Shown here piece by piece: positions 45,263-54,272 of a stretch of DNA of 64,000 nucleotides. Below the pieces are notes generated by a model. It did not search any database and was not told the DNA's origin. It saw nothing but the letters and a program-made list of their open reading frames with translations. A program made the translations under genes and the position numbers. The stretch lies in contig NZ_JAQURE010000003.1 in assembly GCF_028715765.1 (NCBI RefSeq), forward strand, positions 42,375 to 106,374, written 5' to 3'. Numbering within the stretch: the stretch's first letter is position 1; every line of letters starts with the position of its first letter. Origin of the DNA: Rhodoferax sp. Its GTDB lineage: Bacteria > Pseudomonadota > Gammaproteobacteria > Burkholderiales > Burkholderiaceae_C.

Positions 45263-46153
45263 ATGTTTGAACTTCAATTGATGAGTCCTGAGTCTCAAGT
45301 GGAGACTTTGTGCGACGCGCTTGATGCTTTGGGGGCCTTGAGTGTCAGCGTGGAAGATGCTGATGCGCAAACTGACGCAGAGCAGGCGCTATTTGGCGAG
45401 CCAGGTATGCCGCCACCCAAAGAAGGTTGGCAGCGCTCCAGGATATTGGCGCTCTTTGAGTCTCGTGAAGCCGCACAAAGTGCCTTGGATTTGCTGCTGG
45501 TTCAAGATTTTTTTGCAGATTGCCAGGTCTTGGGTATTCAGCATGTACCTGAGCAAGATTGGGTGCGTTTAACTCAATCACAATTTGCTCCAGTGGAAGT
45601 CACACCAGATTTTTGGATTGTGCCGACTTGGCATGAGCCACCAACGCAGGCTCGCACGGTGATTCGGCTTGACCCTGGACTGGCTTTTGGCACTGGCACG
45701 CACCCCACCACGCGCATGTGTTTGCGGTGGATTGCGGCGAACCGACACAGTGCACATTTGAGTCGAGTGTTGGACTACGGTTGTGGTTCAGGCATTTTGG
45801 CCATCGGTGCGGCCAAGTTTGGTGCAGCTGACGTTGATGCCATCGACATTGACCTCGCTGCAGTTGAGTCAAGTGTGCTGAACGCCCAAGCCAACCATGT
45901 GGTTATCAAAACAGGTTTGCCTGAATCGGTGAGTGGTGTGTATCAAACCGTTTTGGCGAACATTTTGGCAACGCCGCTGAAGGTTTTGGCACCTTTGCTG
46001 TGGTCTCATGTGGCTCAGGGTGGCAATTTGGTGTTGGCTGGAATTTTGGCTCGGCAGGCGGATGAGTTGATAGAAGCCTATGCGCCCTATTGCGTCTTGC
46101 AAGTGACTGATACTGAAGACGGTTGGATTTTGATGACGGCCAAGAACAGCTGA
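45263..46153 (+). CDS. prmA: Ribosomal protein L11 methyltransferase
   Basis: A 296-residue SAM-dependent methyltransferase that trimethylates ribosomal protein L11. The substrate-recognition domain spans residues 1-100 and the catalytic domain follows, with LDPGLAFGTGTHPTTRMCL and VLDYGCGSGILAIGAAKFGA (located near residues 140-190). It follows accC, a common order in Burkholderiales. ATG 45263 is chosen over 45179, which would overlap accC by 74 bp. No clear Shine-Dalgarno is visible. Confidence 0.95.
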   Translation: MFELQLMSPESQVETLCDALDALGALSVSVEDADAQTDAEQALFGEPGMPPPKEGWQRSRILALFESREAAQSALDLLLVQDFFADCQVLGIQHVPEQDWVRLTQSQFAPVEVTPDFWIVPTWHEPPTQARTVIRLDPGLAFGTGTHPTTRMCLRWIAANRHSAHLSRVLDYGCGSGILAIGAAKFGAADVDAIDIDLAAVESSVLNAQANHVVIKTGLPESVSGVYQTVLANILATPLKVLAPLLWSHVAQGGNLVLAGILARQADELIEAYAPYCVLQVTDTEDGWILMTAKNS

Positions 46154-46190
46154 AGAGGGTGCCTTCAATGAGCCATGATCTCACTGTTTC

Positions 46191-47216
46191 ATGAGTCTGT
46201 TGACACGTTGCCCAACGTGCAACACCTTATTTCGGGTAGTGCCAGACCAGCTTCGCATTTCTGAGGGGTGGGTGAAATGTGGTCAGTGTGGTGAAATTTT
46301 TGATGGCTCAAAACAGTTGCTGGATGCTGATGCTGATGCTGATGTTGGGGGTAAATCAGCACAACACGCCATGCCTGAGGCGACGTTAAAAGACACATTT
46401 TCAGAAGTTTTTCCACAAGAACCAGCGATACCGTACGGTGACAACGGGGAAGTAAGGGCACAGCCAATAGGCGAATCATGCCCGCCAGATGACTTCGTTG
46501 AATCGAATCAGCCTGTTGAAGATATTCAGCACCATGCAAGTCTTGTCACAGAAATTGAACCGCACCTGAGTGTTGAACCGCTCACAACGCATGAAGATGT
46601 TGACCAGACAGGGGCTCAGATTGATGCTTCACAGGTTGAAGAGCAATCAACCCTGGTCGAAAAAACCACGACTGAAGACGCGACGGTCTTTGATTCAGCC
46701 ACTTTCTTAGCTCCTGCCCAACCGCCAAGCTCGGCTGGGCAGATGGTCAAAAAATCACTGGTTTGGATAGGTGTTGTGGGGATGGTTGTGACGATCGTCG
46801 GGCAAGCGGTGTTTTTTAACCGTCATCATTTGGCACAGCAGTATTTGGCATTTCAGCCGGTTGTCGAGTGGGTGGCCTCACTCACTTCAAGCCCGATTGA
46901 ACCTCTTCGGCAAATTGAGTCATTGGCCGTTGATGCTGTTTCTTTCCAGGAATTGAGCCCAGAAACTTATCGACTGAGTTTCATTGTTAAAAACAATGCC
47001 AATTTGGAGGTGGCGCGTCCATGGATAGAGCTGACTTTGACAGATGCTGAAGACCAGCCGATTCTCAGACGCGTGATGAGTACCCAAGAATTAGGAAACT
47101 TGCAAGAAGCGATTCCTGCTGAGTCGCAATGGTCATCCAGTGTGGTGCTGAAGTTGTCGTTGTCAGAAAGCAAGGGCAGATTGATGGGCTACAAGTTGCT
47201 TGTTTTTTACCCATAA
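46191..47216 (+). CDS. Zinc-ribbon DUF3426 protein
   Basis: A 341-residue protein. The N-terminal zinc ribbon has two CxxC pairs (RCPTCNTLF and KCGQCGEIF). A long acidic, low-complexity linker follows; it includes a GATGCT microsatellite that encodes DADADADV. One membrane helix is at about residues 188-208 (SLVWIGVVGMVVTIVGQAVFF). The C-terminal DUF3426 domain is periplasmic. Proteins of this type lie next to prmA in many betaproteobacteria; the function is unknown. Confidence 0.87.
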   Translation: MSLLTRCPTCNTLFRVVPDQLRISEGWVKCGQCGEIFDGSKQLLDADADADVGGKSAQHAMPEATLKDTFSEVFPQEPAIPYGDNGEVRAQPIGESCPPDDFVESNQPVEDIQHHASLVTEIEPHLSVEPLTTHEDVDQTGAQIDASQVEEQSTLVEKTTTEDATVFDSATFLAPAQPPSSAGQMVKKSLVWIGVVGMVVTIVGQAVFFNRHHLAQQYLAFQPVVEWVASLTSSPIEPLRQIESLAVDAVSFQELSPETYRLSFIVKNNANLEVARPWIELTLTDAEDQPILRRVMSTQELGNLQEAIPAESQWSSSVVLKLSLSESKGRLMGYKLLVFYP

Positions 47217-47229
47217 AGCGGGTTGGTGC

Positions 47230-47253
47230 GCCTGATGCCACCCAACATCAGGC
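47230..47253 (+). terminator. Hairpin between the DUF3426 and H1-like genes
   Basis: GCCTGATG-CCACCCAA-CATCAGGC is a perfect 8-bp stem with an 8-nt loop just beyond the DUF3426 stop. No T-tract follows, so termination is uncertain. The convergent H1-like gene ends at 47280. Confidence 0.45.
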
Positions 47254-47279
47254 AATGAACACGCACACGAATCCAACAC

Positions 47280-47657
47280 TCAAGGCTTGGTGCCCGTTGG
47301 GAAAGGCCAGGATGCGTGGGGACTGATGGTGGTCTTGGATGTGGGTTTGGCAGCGGGCTGCGCAACAACAGGCTTTTTAGTTGCCACTGCTTTTTTGGCC
47401 GGAGTTGATATGGCTGCCGTTGCAGCCTTTTTTGCTGGTGCAACTTTGGGTGCAACAGGTGCGGCTTCAATTTTCTTTGCTGCTGCTACTTTCTCAACAG
47501 CCGCTGCTGTTTTGGCGGTGACAGTTTTCTTGACAGTCGCAGCAGGTTTTTTGGTTGCAGCAGGTTTGGCATCTGTTGCAGGCGTTACTTTTTTGGCTAT
47601 GACAGCCTTTGATGTGGTGGCTTTTTGAGCCGTTGCAGTTTTTTTAGCGGTTGCCAT
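47280..47657 (-). CDS. Histone H1-like Lys/Ala/Pro-rich DNA-binding protein
   Basis: A 125-residue protein made of tandem Lys/Ala/Thr/Pro repeats (such as VKKTVTAKTAAAVEKVAAAKK), like the histone H1-like proteins of betaproteobacteria, with the tail SPHASWPFPTGTKP. It likely coats DNA and compacts the nucleoid; regulation is unknown. ATG 47657 follows GGAG at good spacing. It lies between the converging DUF3426 gene and nrdB. The low-complexity sequence produces spurious open frames on the other strand. Confidence 0.8.
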   Translation of the reverse strand: MATAKKTATAQKATTSKAVIAKKVTPATDAKPAATKKPAATVKKTVTAKTAAAVEKVAAAKKIEAAPVAPKVAPAKKAATAAISTPAKKAVATKKPVVAQPAAKPTSKTTISPHASWPFPTGTKP

Positions 47658-47816
47658 GGGGTTCTCCAAGATCAAGTTGCAGAAGGCACTTCACGTCAAG
47701 AATTCAACGTCAAGCGATTCAAGGTGCTGGGTGGGTTCCTGCACCATGAACAGGGTGGCACAACCACAATCAATTTGTGAGGGACATGCCATAAATTTTG
47801 CCATTGATGCCCGGCT

Positions 47817-48959
47817 TTATTCCCAAGACAGCGCACCACCAGATTGGTATTCAATGACCCGGGTCTCGAAGAAATTACGCTCTTTTTTCAGGTCAATCAT
47901 CTCGCTCATCCAAGGAAATGGATTTTCTTCGTTTGGAAACAAGGCGTCCAGCCCAATTTGAGTGGCACGGCGATTGGCAATGTAGCGCAGATAGCCTTTG
48001 AACATCGATGCATTCATGCCCAACACACCTCGGGGCATGGTGTCCTCGGCGTAACGGTATTCAAGGTCAACGGCAGTTTCAAACAAGGCTTTGATTTCGG
48101 CTTTGAATTCGGGTGTCCATAGCTGCGGATTTTCCAACTTGAGTTGGTTGATCAGATCAATACCAAAGTTGCAGTGCATTGACTCATCGCGCAGAATGTA
48201 TTGGTATTGTTCAGCCGCTCCTGTCATCTTATTTTGACGCCCCAGCGCCAAAATTTGTGTGAATCCCACATAAAAGAAGAGACCTTCCATCAGGCAGGCA
48301 AAAACTATCAAAGATTTAAGCAGTGTTTGATCGGCTTGCGGGGTGCCAGTTTTAAACTCCGGGTTCATGATGGCCTCGATGAACGGAATCAGAAATTCAT
48401 CTTTGTCACGAATAGATTGAATCTCTTGGTAGGCGCTGAAGATTTCGCCTTCATCCAACCCTAAAGATTCAACAATGTATTGGTAGGCATGGGTGTGAAT
48501 GGCTTCCTCAAACGCTTGGCGCAACAAAAACTGACGGCATTCGGGCGCAGTGATGTGCCGGTATGTTCCCAGAACGATGTTGTTGGCAGCAAGTGAGTCA
48601 GCCGTCACAAAGAAGCCCAGATTGCGTTTCACAATCCGACGCTCATCTTCGGTCAATCCGTTAGGGTCTTTCCAGAGCGCAATGTCGCGCGTCATATTGA
48701 CTTCTTGCGGCATCCAATGATTAGCACAACTGGAGAGGTACTTCTCCCAAGCCCATTTGTACTTGAACGGTACCAATTGATTGACATCCGTTTGGCCATT
48801 GATGATGCGTTTGTCGGCTGCATTGATTCGGCGTGTTGCTGGGGCAGACTTTGTGCGAATGTCAGACGCTGCTGCTGAGGTTTTTGCAAGAGGGGTTTGC
48901 GCAGCGGATGCCAGAGCCACGCTGACCGCGGGGGTAACTTCTTCGTCCCAAGAAAGCAT
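47817..48959 (-). CDS. nrdB: Class Ia ribonucleotide reductase, beta subunit
   Basis: A 380-residue radical-generating subunit. The N-terminal [30 protein letters not shown] and [16 protein letters not shown] carry the di-iron ligands and radical-site surroundings. Class Ia is assigned because of the nrdA partner. The first 65 residues are Ala/Ser/Thr-rich and probably disordered. Together with nrdA it reduces ribonucleotides for DNA synthesis. Expression should follow NrdR via the boxes upstream of nrdA. A 125-bp gap separates it from nrdA. Confidence 0.95.
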   Translation of the reverse strand: MLSWDEEVTPAVSVALASAAQTPLAKTSAAASDIRTKSAPATRRINAADKRIINGQTDVNQLVPFKYKWAWEKYLSSCANHWMPQEVNMTRDIALWKDPNGLTEDERRIVKRNLGFFVTADSLAANNIVLGTYRHITAPECRQFLLRQAFEEAIHTHAYQYIVESLGLDEGEIFSAYQEIQSIRDKDEFLIPFIEAIMNPEFKTGTPQADQTLLKSLIVFACLMEGLFFYVGFTQILALGRQNKMTGAAEQYQYILRDESMHCNFGIDLINQLKLENPQLWTPEFKAEIKALFETAVDLEYRYAEDTMPRGVLGMNASMFKGYLRYIANRRATQIGLDALFPNEENPFPWMSEMIDLKKERNFFETRVIEYQSGGALSWE

Positions 48960-49084
48960 ATTGAATTCCTATGAAGTGATGAGGTGAGGTGAGCCAAAGG
49001 CATGAAAGCAGTTCAAGACGAGATGGCCAAACCTAAGCATTGTTTGAAGGCCTTCAACATCCGTTACCGTTTCAATGCTCCCGT

Positions 49085-51997
49085 TTATTGACACGATTCA
49101 CATGTTGGGTCGTCCACACCACAGAACTTGATGTCGGTGGCAGGCAAGTTGGCCATCTGCTGCTGAGCGGCTGCAGCGGCAAGATCCAGGGCACTCATGC
49201 CCTTTGCGTTGGATGACTCACCGTTGGAGACGGCATTCAAGCGACCGGCCGCCACAGTGGACTTTTCCACTTGCGTGGCTGACTGTGTGCGCAGGTAGTA
49301 AGTGGTTTTGAGACCTCTCACCCAGGCCAGTTTGTACGTGTCATCAAGTTTTTTACCAGATGCACCGGCCATGTAAATATTCAAAGATTGGGCTTGATCA
49401 ATCCATTTTTGTCGGCGTGCGGCCGCTTCTACCAGCCACAGGGTTTCAACTTCAAATGCGGTGGCATAAAGCGCCTTGATTTCAGCTGGCACTCGGTCTA
49501 TGGGGCGCAGTGAGCCGTCAAAGTGTTTCAAATCCATCACCATCACATCGTCCCAAAGTCCCAGCCGTTTCAAATCACGCACCAAATAGCTGTTGATGAT
49601 GGTGAACTCGCCAGAGAGATTGGACTTGACCGACAGGTTGCCAAAACAAGGCTCAATTGACGCGTCAACCCCAATGATGTTGGAAATGGTGGCGGTGGGC
49701 GCAATGGCCACACAGTTGGAGTTGCGCATACCGTCTTGTGCAATTTTTCTTCGCAAAGCCTCCCAATCTAGGGTGCTGGAGCGGTCAACTTCGACAAATC
49801 CGCCACGCTCTTGTGCAAGCAAGTTCAAGGTGTCTAAAGGCAAAACGCCTTGATCCCAAAGCGAACCTTTGAAACTGGAATATTTGCCGCGCTCTCGTGC
49901 CAACTCGGTCGATGCGAGGTAGGCGTAGTAGCAAATGGCTTCCATGGATTCGTCTGCAAACTGAACCGCTGACTCGCTGGCGTAAGGGATGCGCATTTCA
50001 TACAAACTGTCTTGAAAGCCCATCAAACCCAAACCCACCGGGCGATGCCGCATATTGGCGTCACGTGCCTTCTTGACCGCGTAGTAATTGATGTCAATCA
50101 CGTTGTCGAGCATGCGCATGGCTGTGGTGATGGTTTTTTGCAGCTTGGCATGGTCAAGCTTGCCGTCTTTCAAATGTTGCACCAAGTTCACCGAGCCCAG
50201 GTTGCAAACTGCCGTTTCAGTGCTGCTGGTGTTGAGCGTGATCTCAGTACACAAATTACTAGAGTGCACCACGCCAGCGTGTTGCTGTGGCGAGCGAATG
50301 TTGCACGCATCTTTGAAGGTGATCCATGGGTGACCCGTTTCAAACAACATGGTCAACATCTTGCGCCACAGATCAGTGGCTTGCACGGTGCGGTAGGGTT
50401 TGATCTCACCACACGCCGCTTTCTCTTCATATGCCACATAGGCTTCTTCAAAGGCTTGGCCAAACTTGTCATGCAAATCAGGCACGTTATTGGGTGAAAA
50501 CAGCGTCCATTGACCCTTTTCCATGACGCGACGCATGAACAAGTCTGGAATCCAGTTAGAAGTGTTCATGTCGTGTGTGCGACGACGGTCATCACCTGTG
50601 TTTTTGCGCAACTCCAGAAATTCTTCAATATCCAGATGCCAAGTTTCCAAATAAGTGCAAACGGCACCTTTGCGCTTTCCACCTTGGTTCACGGCAACAG
50701 CGGTGTCGTTGACCACTTTCAAAAAAGGCACGACACCTTGAGACTCGCCATTGGTGCCTTTGATGTGGCTGCCTAACGCACGCACGGGCGTCCAGTCATT
50801 TCCCAAGCCCCCAGCAAATTTGGACAGCAAGGCATTTTCTTTGATGGACTCGTAAATGCCATCCAAATCATCAGGCACGGTCGTCAAGTAACAGCTTGAG
50901 AGCTGTGAGCGCAGCGTACCTGCATTGAACAGTGTCGGCGTGGAAGACATGAAGTCAAAACTGGAAAGCACTTCATAAAACTCAATGGCTCTCGTTTCGC
51001 GGTCAATCTCACCCAAAGCCAAACCCATGGCCACGCGCATAAAAAAGGCTTGAGGCAATTCAATGCGCTGTTTACCAATGTGCAAAAAATACCGGTCGTA
51101 CAGGGTTTGCAGTCCCAAGTAATCAAACTGCAGGTCTCGCTCGGCTTTCAGTGCGTTTGCCAGGCGCGGCAAGTCAAATTGCAAAAGTTTTTCATCCAGC
51201 AGCTCATTTTTCACACCCAACTTCACATACTCTGGAAAGTAATCAACGTAGGCTTGTGGCATATCTGCCTGCGCCACATCCTGCCCCAAAACCTCTTTGG
51301 CAATGGTGTGAAACAACAAGCGGGCAGTTGCAAAAGTGTAATCAGGGTCTTTTTCAATCAGCGTACGCGCCGCGAGCACCGAGGCCTTATAGACCTCCTC
51401 CATGGGTACGCCATCGTATAAATTGCGCATGGTTTCAGCCATGATGGGCTCTGGCATCACATCTGCACCCAGCCCTGCGCATGCGTCCGAAATCACGCCT
51501 TTGAGTTTGGTTAAATCCAACACCACACGTTGGCCGTGGTCAATGGCATGCAGCACCGGGTGAGCGGGAGCCTGTTGTTCCATCTTCTGGGCACGTTCTT
51601 GGGTGCGACGTTCACGGTAAAGCACATACGCCCGAGCAATTTCATGGTGTCCCCCGCGCATCAGCCCCAATTCAACCTGGTCTTGCACATCTTCAATATG
51701 AAAAGTACCGCCGGCTGGGCGTGAGCGCATCAGCGCCCGAATAACGGCTTGAGTGAGTTCTTCTACCGTTTCGCGCACACTGGCCGAGGCTGCACCTTGG
51801 GCGCCGTGCACAGCCAAAAATGCTTTCATCATGGCTACTGCAATTTTGTTCGGCTCAAAAGACACCACAGAGCCGTTGCGGCGAATGATTTGGTACAAGT
51901 TCATTTGCCCTTGGGCTAAGGCTGACAGAGCTTGAGGTTCGTCTGGTAGGTGTTGGGCTGAATGGTGCGCAGTGGCGGTGTATTGAGATGTGAGCAT
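49085..51997 (-). CDS. nrdA: Class Ia ribonucleotide reductase, alpha subunit
   Basis: A 970-residue catalytic subunit. Residues 35-130 are an ATP-cone domain (IIRRNGSVVSFEPNKIAVAMM), which senses ATP/dATP. SNLCTEITL and AVCNLGSVNL carry the active-site Cys and Glu. The C-terminus ends with the redox pair CESCQ, which is reduced by thioredoxin or glutaredoxin. The N-terminal 30 residues are His/Ala-rich. Two NrdR boxes lie upstream, as expected for this operon. Confidence 0.96.
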   Translation of the reverse strand: MLTSQYTATAHHSAQHLPDEPQALSALAQGQMNLYQIIRRNGSVVSFEPNKIAVAMMKAFLAVHGAQGAASASVRETVEELTQAVIRALMRSRPAGGTFHIEDVQDQVELGLMRGGHHEIARAYVLYRERRTQERAQKMEQQAPAHPVLHAIDHGQRVVLDLTKLKGVISDACAGLGADVMPEPIMAETMRNLYDGVPMEEVYKASVLAARTLIEKDPDYTFATARLLFHTIAKEVLGQDVAQADMPQAYVDYFPEYVKLGVKNELLDEKLLQFDLPRLANALKAERDLQFDYLGLQTLYDRYFLHIGKQRIELPQAFFMRVAMGLALGEIDRETRAIEFYEVLSSFDFMSSTPTLFNAGTLRSQLSSCYLTTVPDDLDGIYESIKENALLSKFAGGLGNDWTPVRALGSHIKGTNGESQGVVPFLKVVNDTAVAVNQGGKRKGAVCTYLETWHLDIEEFLELRKNTGDDRRRTHDMNTSNWIPDLFMRRVMEKGQWTLFSPNNVPDLHDKFGQAFEEAYVAYEEKAACGEIKPYRTVQATDLWRKMLTMLFETGHPWITFKDACNIRSPQQHAGVVHSSNLCTEITLNTSSTETAVCNLGSVNLVQHLKDGKLDHAKLQKTITTAMRMLDNVIDINYYAVKKARDANMRHRPVGLGLMGFQDSLYEMRIPYASESAVQFADESMEAICYYAYLASTELARERGKYSSFKGSLWDQGVLPLDTLNLLAQERGGFVEVDRSSTLDWEALRRKIAQDGMRNSNCVAIAPTATISNIIGVDASIEPCFGNLSVKSNLSGEFTIINSYLVRDLKRLGLWDDVMVMDLKHFDGSLRPIDRVPAEIKALYATAFEVETLWLVEAAARRQKWIDQAQSLNIYMAGASGKKLDDTYKLAWVRGLKTTYYLRTQSATQVEKSTVAAGRLNAVSNGESSNAKGMSALDLAAAAAQQQMANLPATDIKFCGVDDPTCESCQ

Positions 51998-52083
51998 GGA
52001 AATGAAGGGTGTTGTGACAGAGGAAAAATAAGATGTTGAGTTCCAGTCAGGCTGTTTTCAAATCTAAAAGTTTTCCAAGCTTA

Positions 52084-52099
52084 ACACTATATCTATGAC
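52084..52099. promoter_or_regulatory. NrdR box 1 upstream of nrdA
   Basis: ACACTATATCTATGAC resembles the NrdR consensus ACACwATATwTwGTGT in its left half. It lies about 87 bp upstream of the nrdA start. Its partner is 31 bp away. Confidence 0.75.
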
Positions 52100-52114
52100 A
52101 TTTAGTGGCTTCAC

Positions 52115-52130
52115 ACACTACCCGTAGTGT
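52115..52130. promoter_or_regulatory. NrdR box 2 upstream of nrdA
   Basis: ACACTACCCGTAGTGT is a perfect palindrome with the ACACTA/TAGTGT arms of NrdR boxes. The distance of 31 bp between start points (three helical turns) puts both boxes on one face of the DNA, which is the known NrdR arrangement. Confidence 0.85.
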
Positions 52131-52267
52131 TTTTGAGACTCTGACTGCCCGCTATGACGGCCGTGATAGAACACCAATTCTGATAGCTAGAAACCGAGTT
52201 TTTCCGCGCGAATCTGGCGGATATGGCTCAAATTTTGGAGTGTGTCAAGACTAGGCAGGTACGCATA

Positions 52268-52861
52268 TCAGGCGTTGATAGCGGGTAAACACTGAGACGG
52301 CACACACGCAAGTTTTTGGAAAAGTTTCCAATCAAAGCCTGAACCGGGGTCAAATTTTCGACCCGGTGCAATGTGTTCATGGCCAGCAATGAACGCAATT
52401 GGGTAATGCGCCATGATGGCTTGACTCAAGACTTTCAAGGTTTCATATTGCGCATCTTCAAAGGCCTCACCTTCCAACCCCTCAAGTTCAATGCCAATGC
52501 TGTCATCGTTGCAATTGGTGCGTCCTCTGTAACTTGAGGCGCCAGCATGCCAGGCACGGTCATCGCAGCTGACAAATTGCCACAACTCTCCACTTCGTCT
52601 GATATAGAAGTGTGAAGACACTCTCAGCCCTTCGATTTGCTGAAAATACGGGTGCGCTTGCCAATCGAGTTGGTTGGTAAACAATTGTTGCACTTCGGCG
52701 CCGCCATATTGGCCTGGTGGCAAGCTGATGGAGTGCAACACCATCAAATCGATCAGTGCATGGGGCGGCCTTGCGCCAAAGTTGGGTGACATCAGCTTTG
52801 TCGCCCAACTTAGCCACCCGTTGTGCCAAGTCAAATCAGGTGTGCGCAGTGGGGTTGGCAT
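52268..52861 (-). CDS. ampD: N-acetyl-anhydromuramyl-L-alanine amidase
   Basis: A 197-residue zinc amidase that cleaves 1,6-anhydroMurNAc-peptide in cell-wall recycling. VLHSISLPPGQYGG and FIAGHEHIAPGRKFDPG hold the Zn-ligand His and Asp residues, and GIELEG is the core strand. ATG 52861 lies within the final codons of pilR, overlapping by 26 bp, and no strong ribosome binding site is seen, so translation may be coupled. With mpl in the same window it forms the murein-recycling pair. Confidence 0.93.
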   Translation of the reverse strand: MPTPLRTPDLTWHNGWLSWATKLMSPNFGARPPHALIDLMVLHSISLPPGQYGGAEVQQLFTNQLDWQAHPYFQQIEGLRVSSHFYIRRSGELWQFVSCDDRAWHAGASSYRGRTNCNDDSIGIELEGLEGEAFEDAQYETLKVLSQAIMAHYPIAFIAGHEHIAPGRKFDPGSGFDWKLFQKLACVPSQCLPAINA

Positions 52862-54272
52862 GTTCCATGTCTTGTTCAAAATGGACCTGCAAACGTGCCA
52901 TGCGGGTGCGGATTTGCCGCACACTCAGCCCCAGTTGTGTGGCTGCCGTGTTGGCATTGAAGTTCGCAGATTGCAATGCTTGCATCAATATCTTTCGCTC
53001 AAAATCATCCATCATTTTGGGCAAAGGGTCTGGTGCGGTGGCATGGGGTGACGCGCCTGGTAATGGTAGAGAGGTGGGCAGTGCGTTAGAGGGCGAATCA
53101 AATTGCAAAGCGTCAGTACTGCCCAAAGCCACAGCCCGATGCAACAGGTTTTCCAGCTCTCGTACATTGCCTGGCAATTGCAAAGCGCTGAGTTTTTCAA
53201 TGTCGGCAGGCTGAATTTGGGGGACTGCAATGCCAGACTCTTCGGCAATGCGGTTCAGCAAAGCTTGGCATAGCTCTGGCAAATCTTGCCAACGCTCGCG
53301 TAGCGCAGGCATCACCAAGTCAATGACGTTCAAGCGGTAATACAAATCTTGTCTGAAGCGTCCGTTTTGCACTTCTTGAGCCAAGTCCTTGTGTGTGGCA
53401 CTGACAAGGCGCACATCTGTCGTGTCTTCGTGAGGCGACCCCAGTGGCCTGACGCGTCGCTCTTGGATGGCGCGCAACAGCTTGGATTGCATGGGAAGCG
53501 GCAAATCGCCAATTTCATCCAAAAACAGCGTGCCACCACTGGCCGCCTGAAAGAAGCCTTCTCGATCCACATGGGCGCCGGTATAGGCACCTTTTTTGGC
53601 ACCAAAAAATTCAGCTTCAAGCAAAGCGTCTGGGATGGCGCTGCAATTGACCGCCACCCATGGGCCCTTGGCGCGGTGGCTGTTGGCATGAATGGCGTAA
53701 GCTACCAACTCTTTGCCCGTGCCTGACTCTCCGGTGACCAGCACCGGCGCCATGCTGGTGGCAATTTTGACAATGCGTTCTCTGATGGCCTGCATGCTGG
53801 CAGATGAACCAATCAACCGATCCAGCGCACGCTGCCCCAAAACACCTGCCCCTGCAGACGCTATGTTGGGCTTGGCGGGGACTGCCACCTTGGGTTGGGT
53901 GCAAACCGCAGAGGCAATCACGCGCCTGAATTGCTTTAAATCTACCGGTTTGGTGAGGTAATCAAAGGCGCCACTCTTAAGGGCTTCAACGGCGTTTTCA
54001 GCCGAGCCATACGCCGTAATCACCACACATTGTTCGTGACGTTGATGAGCCTTGAGTTCGCAAATCAAAGACAGTCCCAAGCCATCGGGCAAGCGCATGT
54101 CCGTGATCAACACCTCGTAGTGTCGCTGTGCCAACAGCGCACGGGCTTGCGCCATGTCGGCTGCGGTGTCCACGGCGTAACCCTCTCGCAAAAGGGTCAA
54201 CTCGTAAAGCGTGCACAGGTCGGGTTCGTCATCAACCACCAAAATATGCGCTTGGGAATGAGGTTGGGTCAT
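52836..54272 (-). CDS. pilR: Sigma-54 response regulator of the PilR type
   Basis: A 478-residue NtrC-class regulator. The receiver domain (residues 10-125) has the phospho-Asp in LITDMRLPDG. The AAA+ domain (about 160-400) has GESGTGKELVA, a GAYTGA sigma-54 contact loop (a Tyr for the usual Phe), and TLFLDEIGDLP. A Fis-type HTH (NTAATQLGLSVRQIRTRMARL, about residue 430) ends it. It should activate type IV pilin genes in response to PilS. ATG 54272 overlaps pilS (ATGA). Confidence 0.88.
   Translation of the reverse strand: MTQPHSQAHILVVDDEPDLCTLYELTLLREGYAVDTAADMAQARALLAQRHYEVLITDMRLPDGLGLSLICELKAHQRHEQCVVITAYGSAENAVEALKSGAFDYLTKPVDLKQFRRVIASAVCTQPKVAVPAKPNIASAGAGVLGQRALDRLIGSSASMQAIRERIVKIATSMAPVLVTGESGTGKELVAYAIHANSHRAKGPWVAVNCSAIPDALLEAEFFGAKKGAYTGAHVDREGFFQAASGGTLFLDEIGDLPLPMQSKLLRAIQERRVRPLGSPHEDTTDVRLVSATHKDLAQEVQNGRFRQDLYYRLNVIDLVMPALRERWQDLPELCQALLNRIAEESGIAVPQIQPADIEKLSALQLPGNVRELENLLHRAVALGSTDALQFDSPSNALPTSLPLPGASPHATAPDPLPKMMDDFERKILMQALQSANFNANTAATQLGLSVRQIRTRMARLQVHFEQDMEHANPTAHT

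Noticed and set aside
46322..46351. GATGCT microsatellite in the DUF3426 gene
   Set aside because: About four copies encode Asp-Ala repeats in a linker. In frame units of six bases cannot cause a frameshift switch, so phase variation is unlikely.
47287..47628. A 113-residue hydrophobic plus-strand frame
   Set aside because: It is the complement of the Lys/Ala repeats of the histone H1-like gene, which naturally reads as Val/Ala/Phe.
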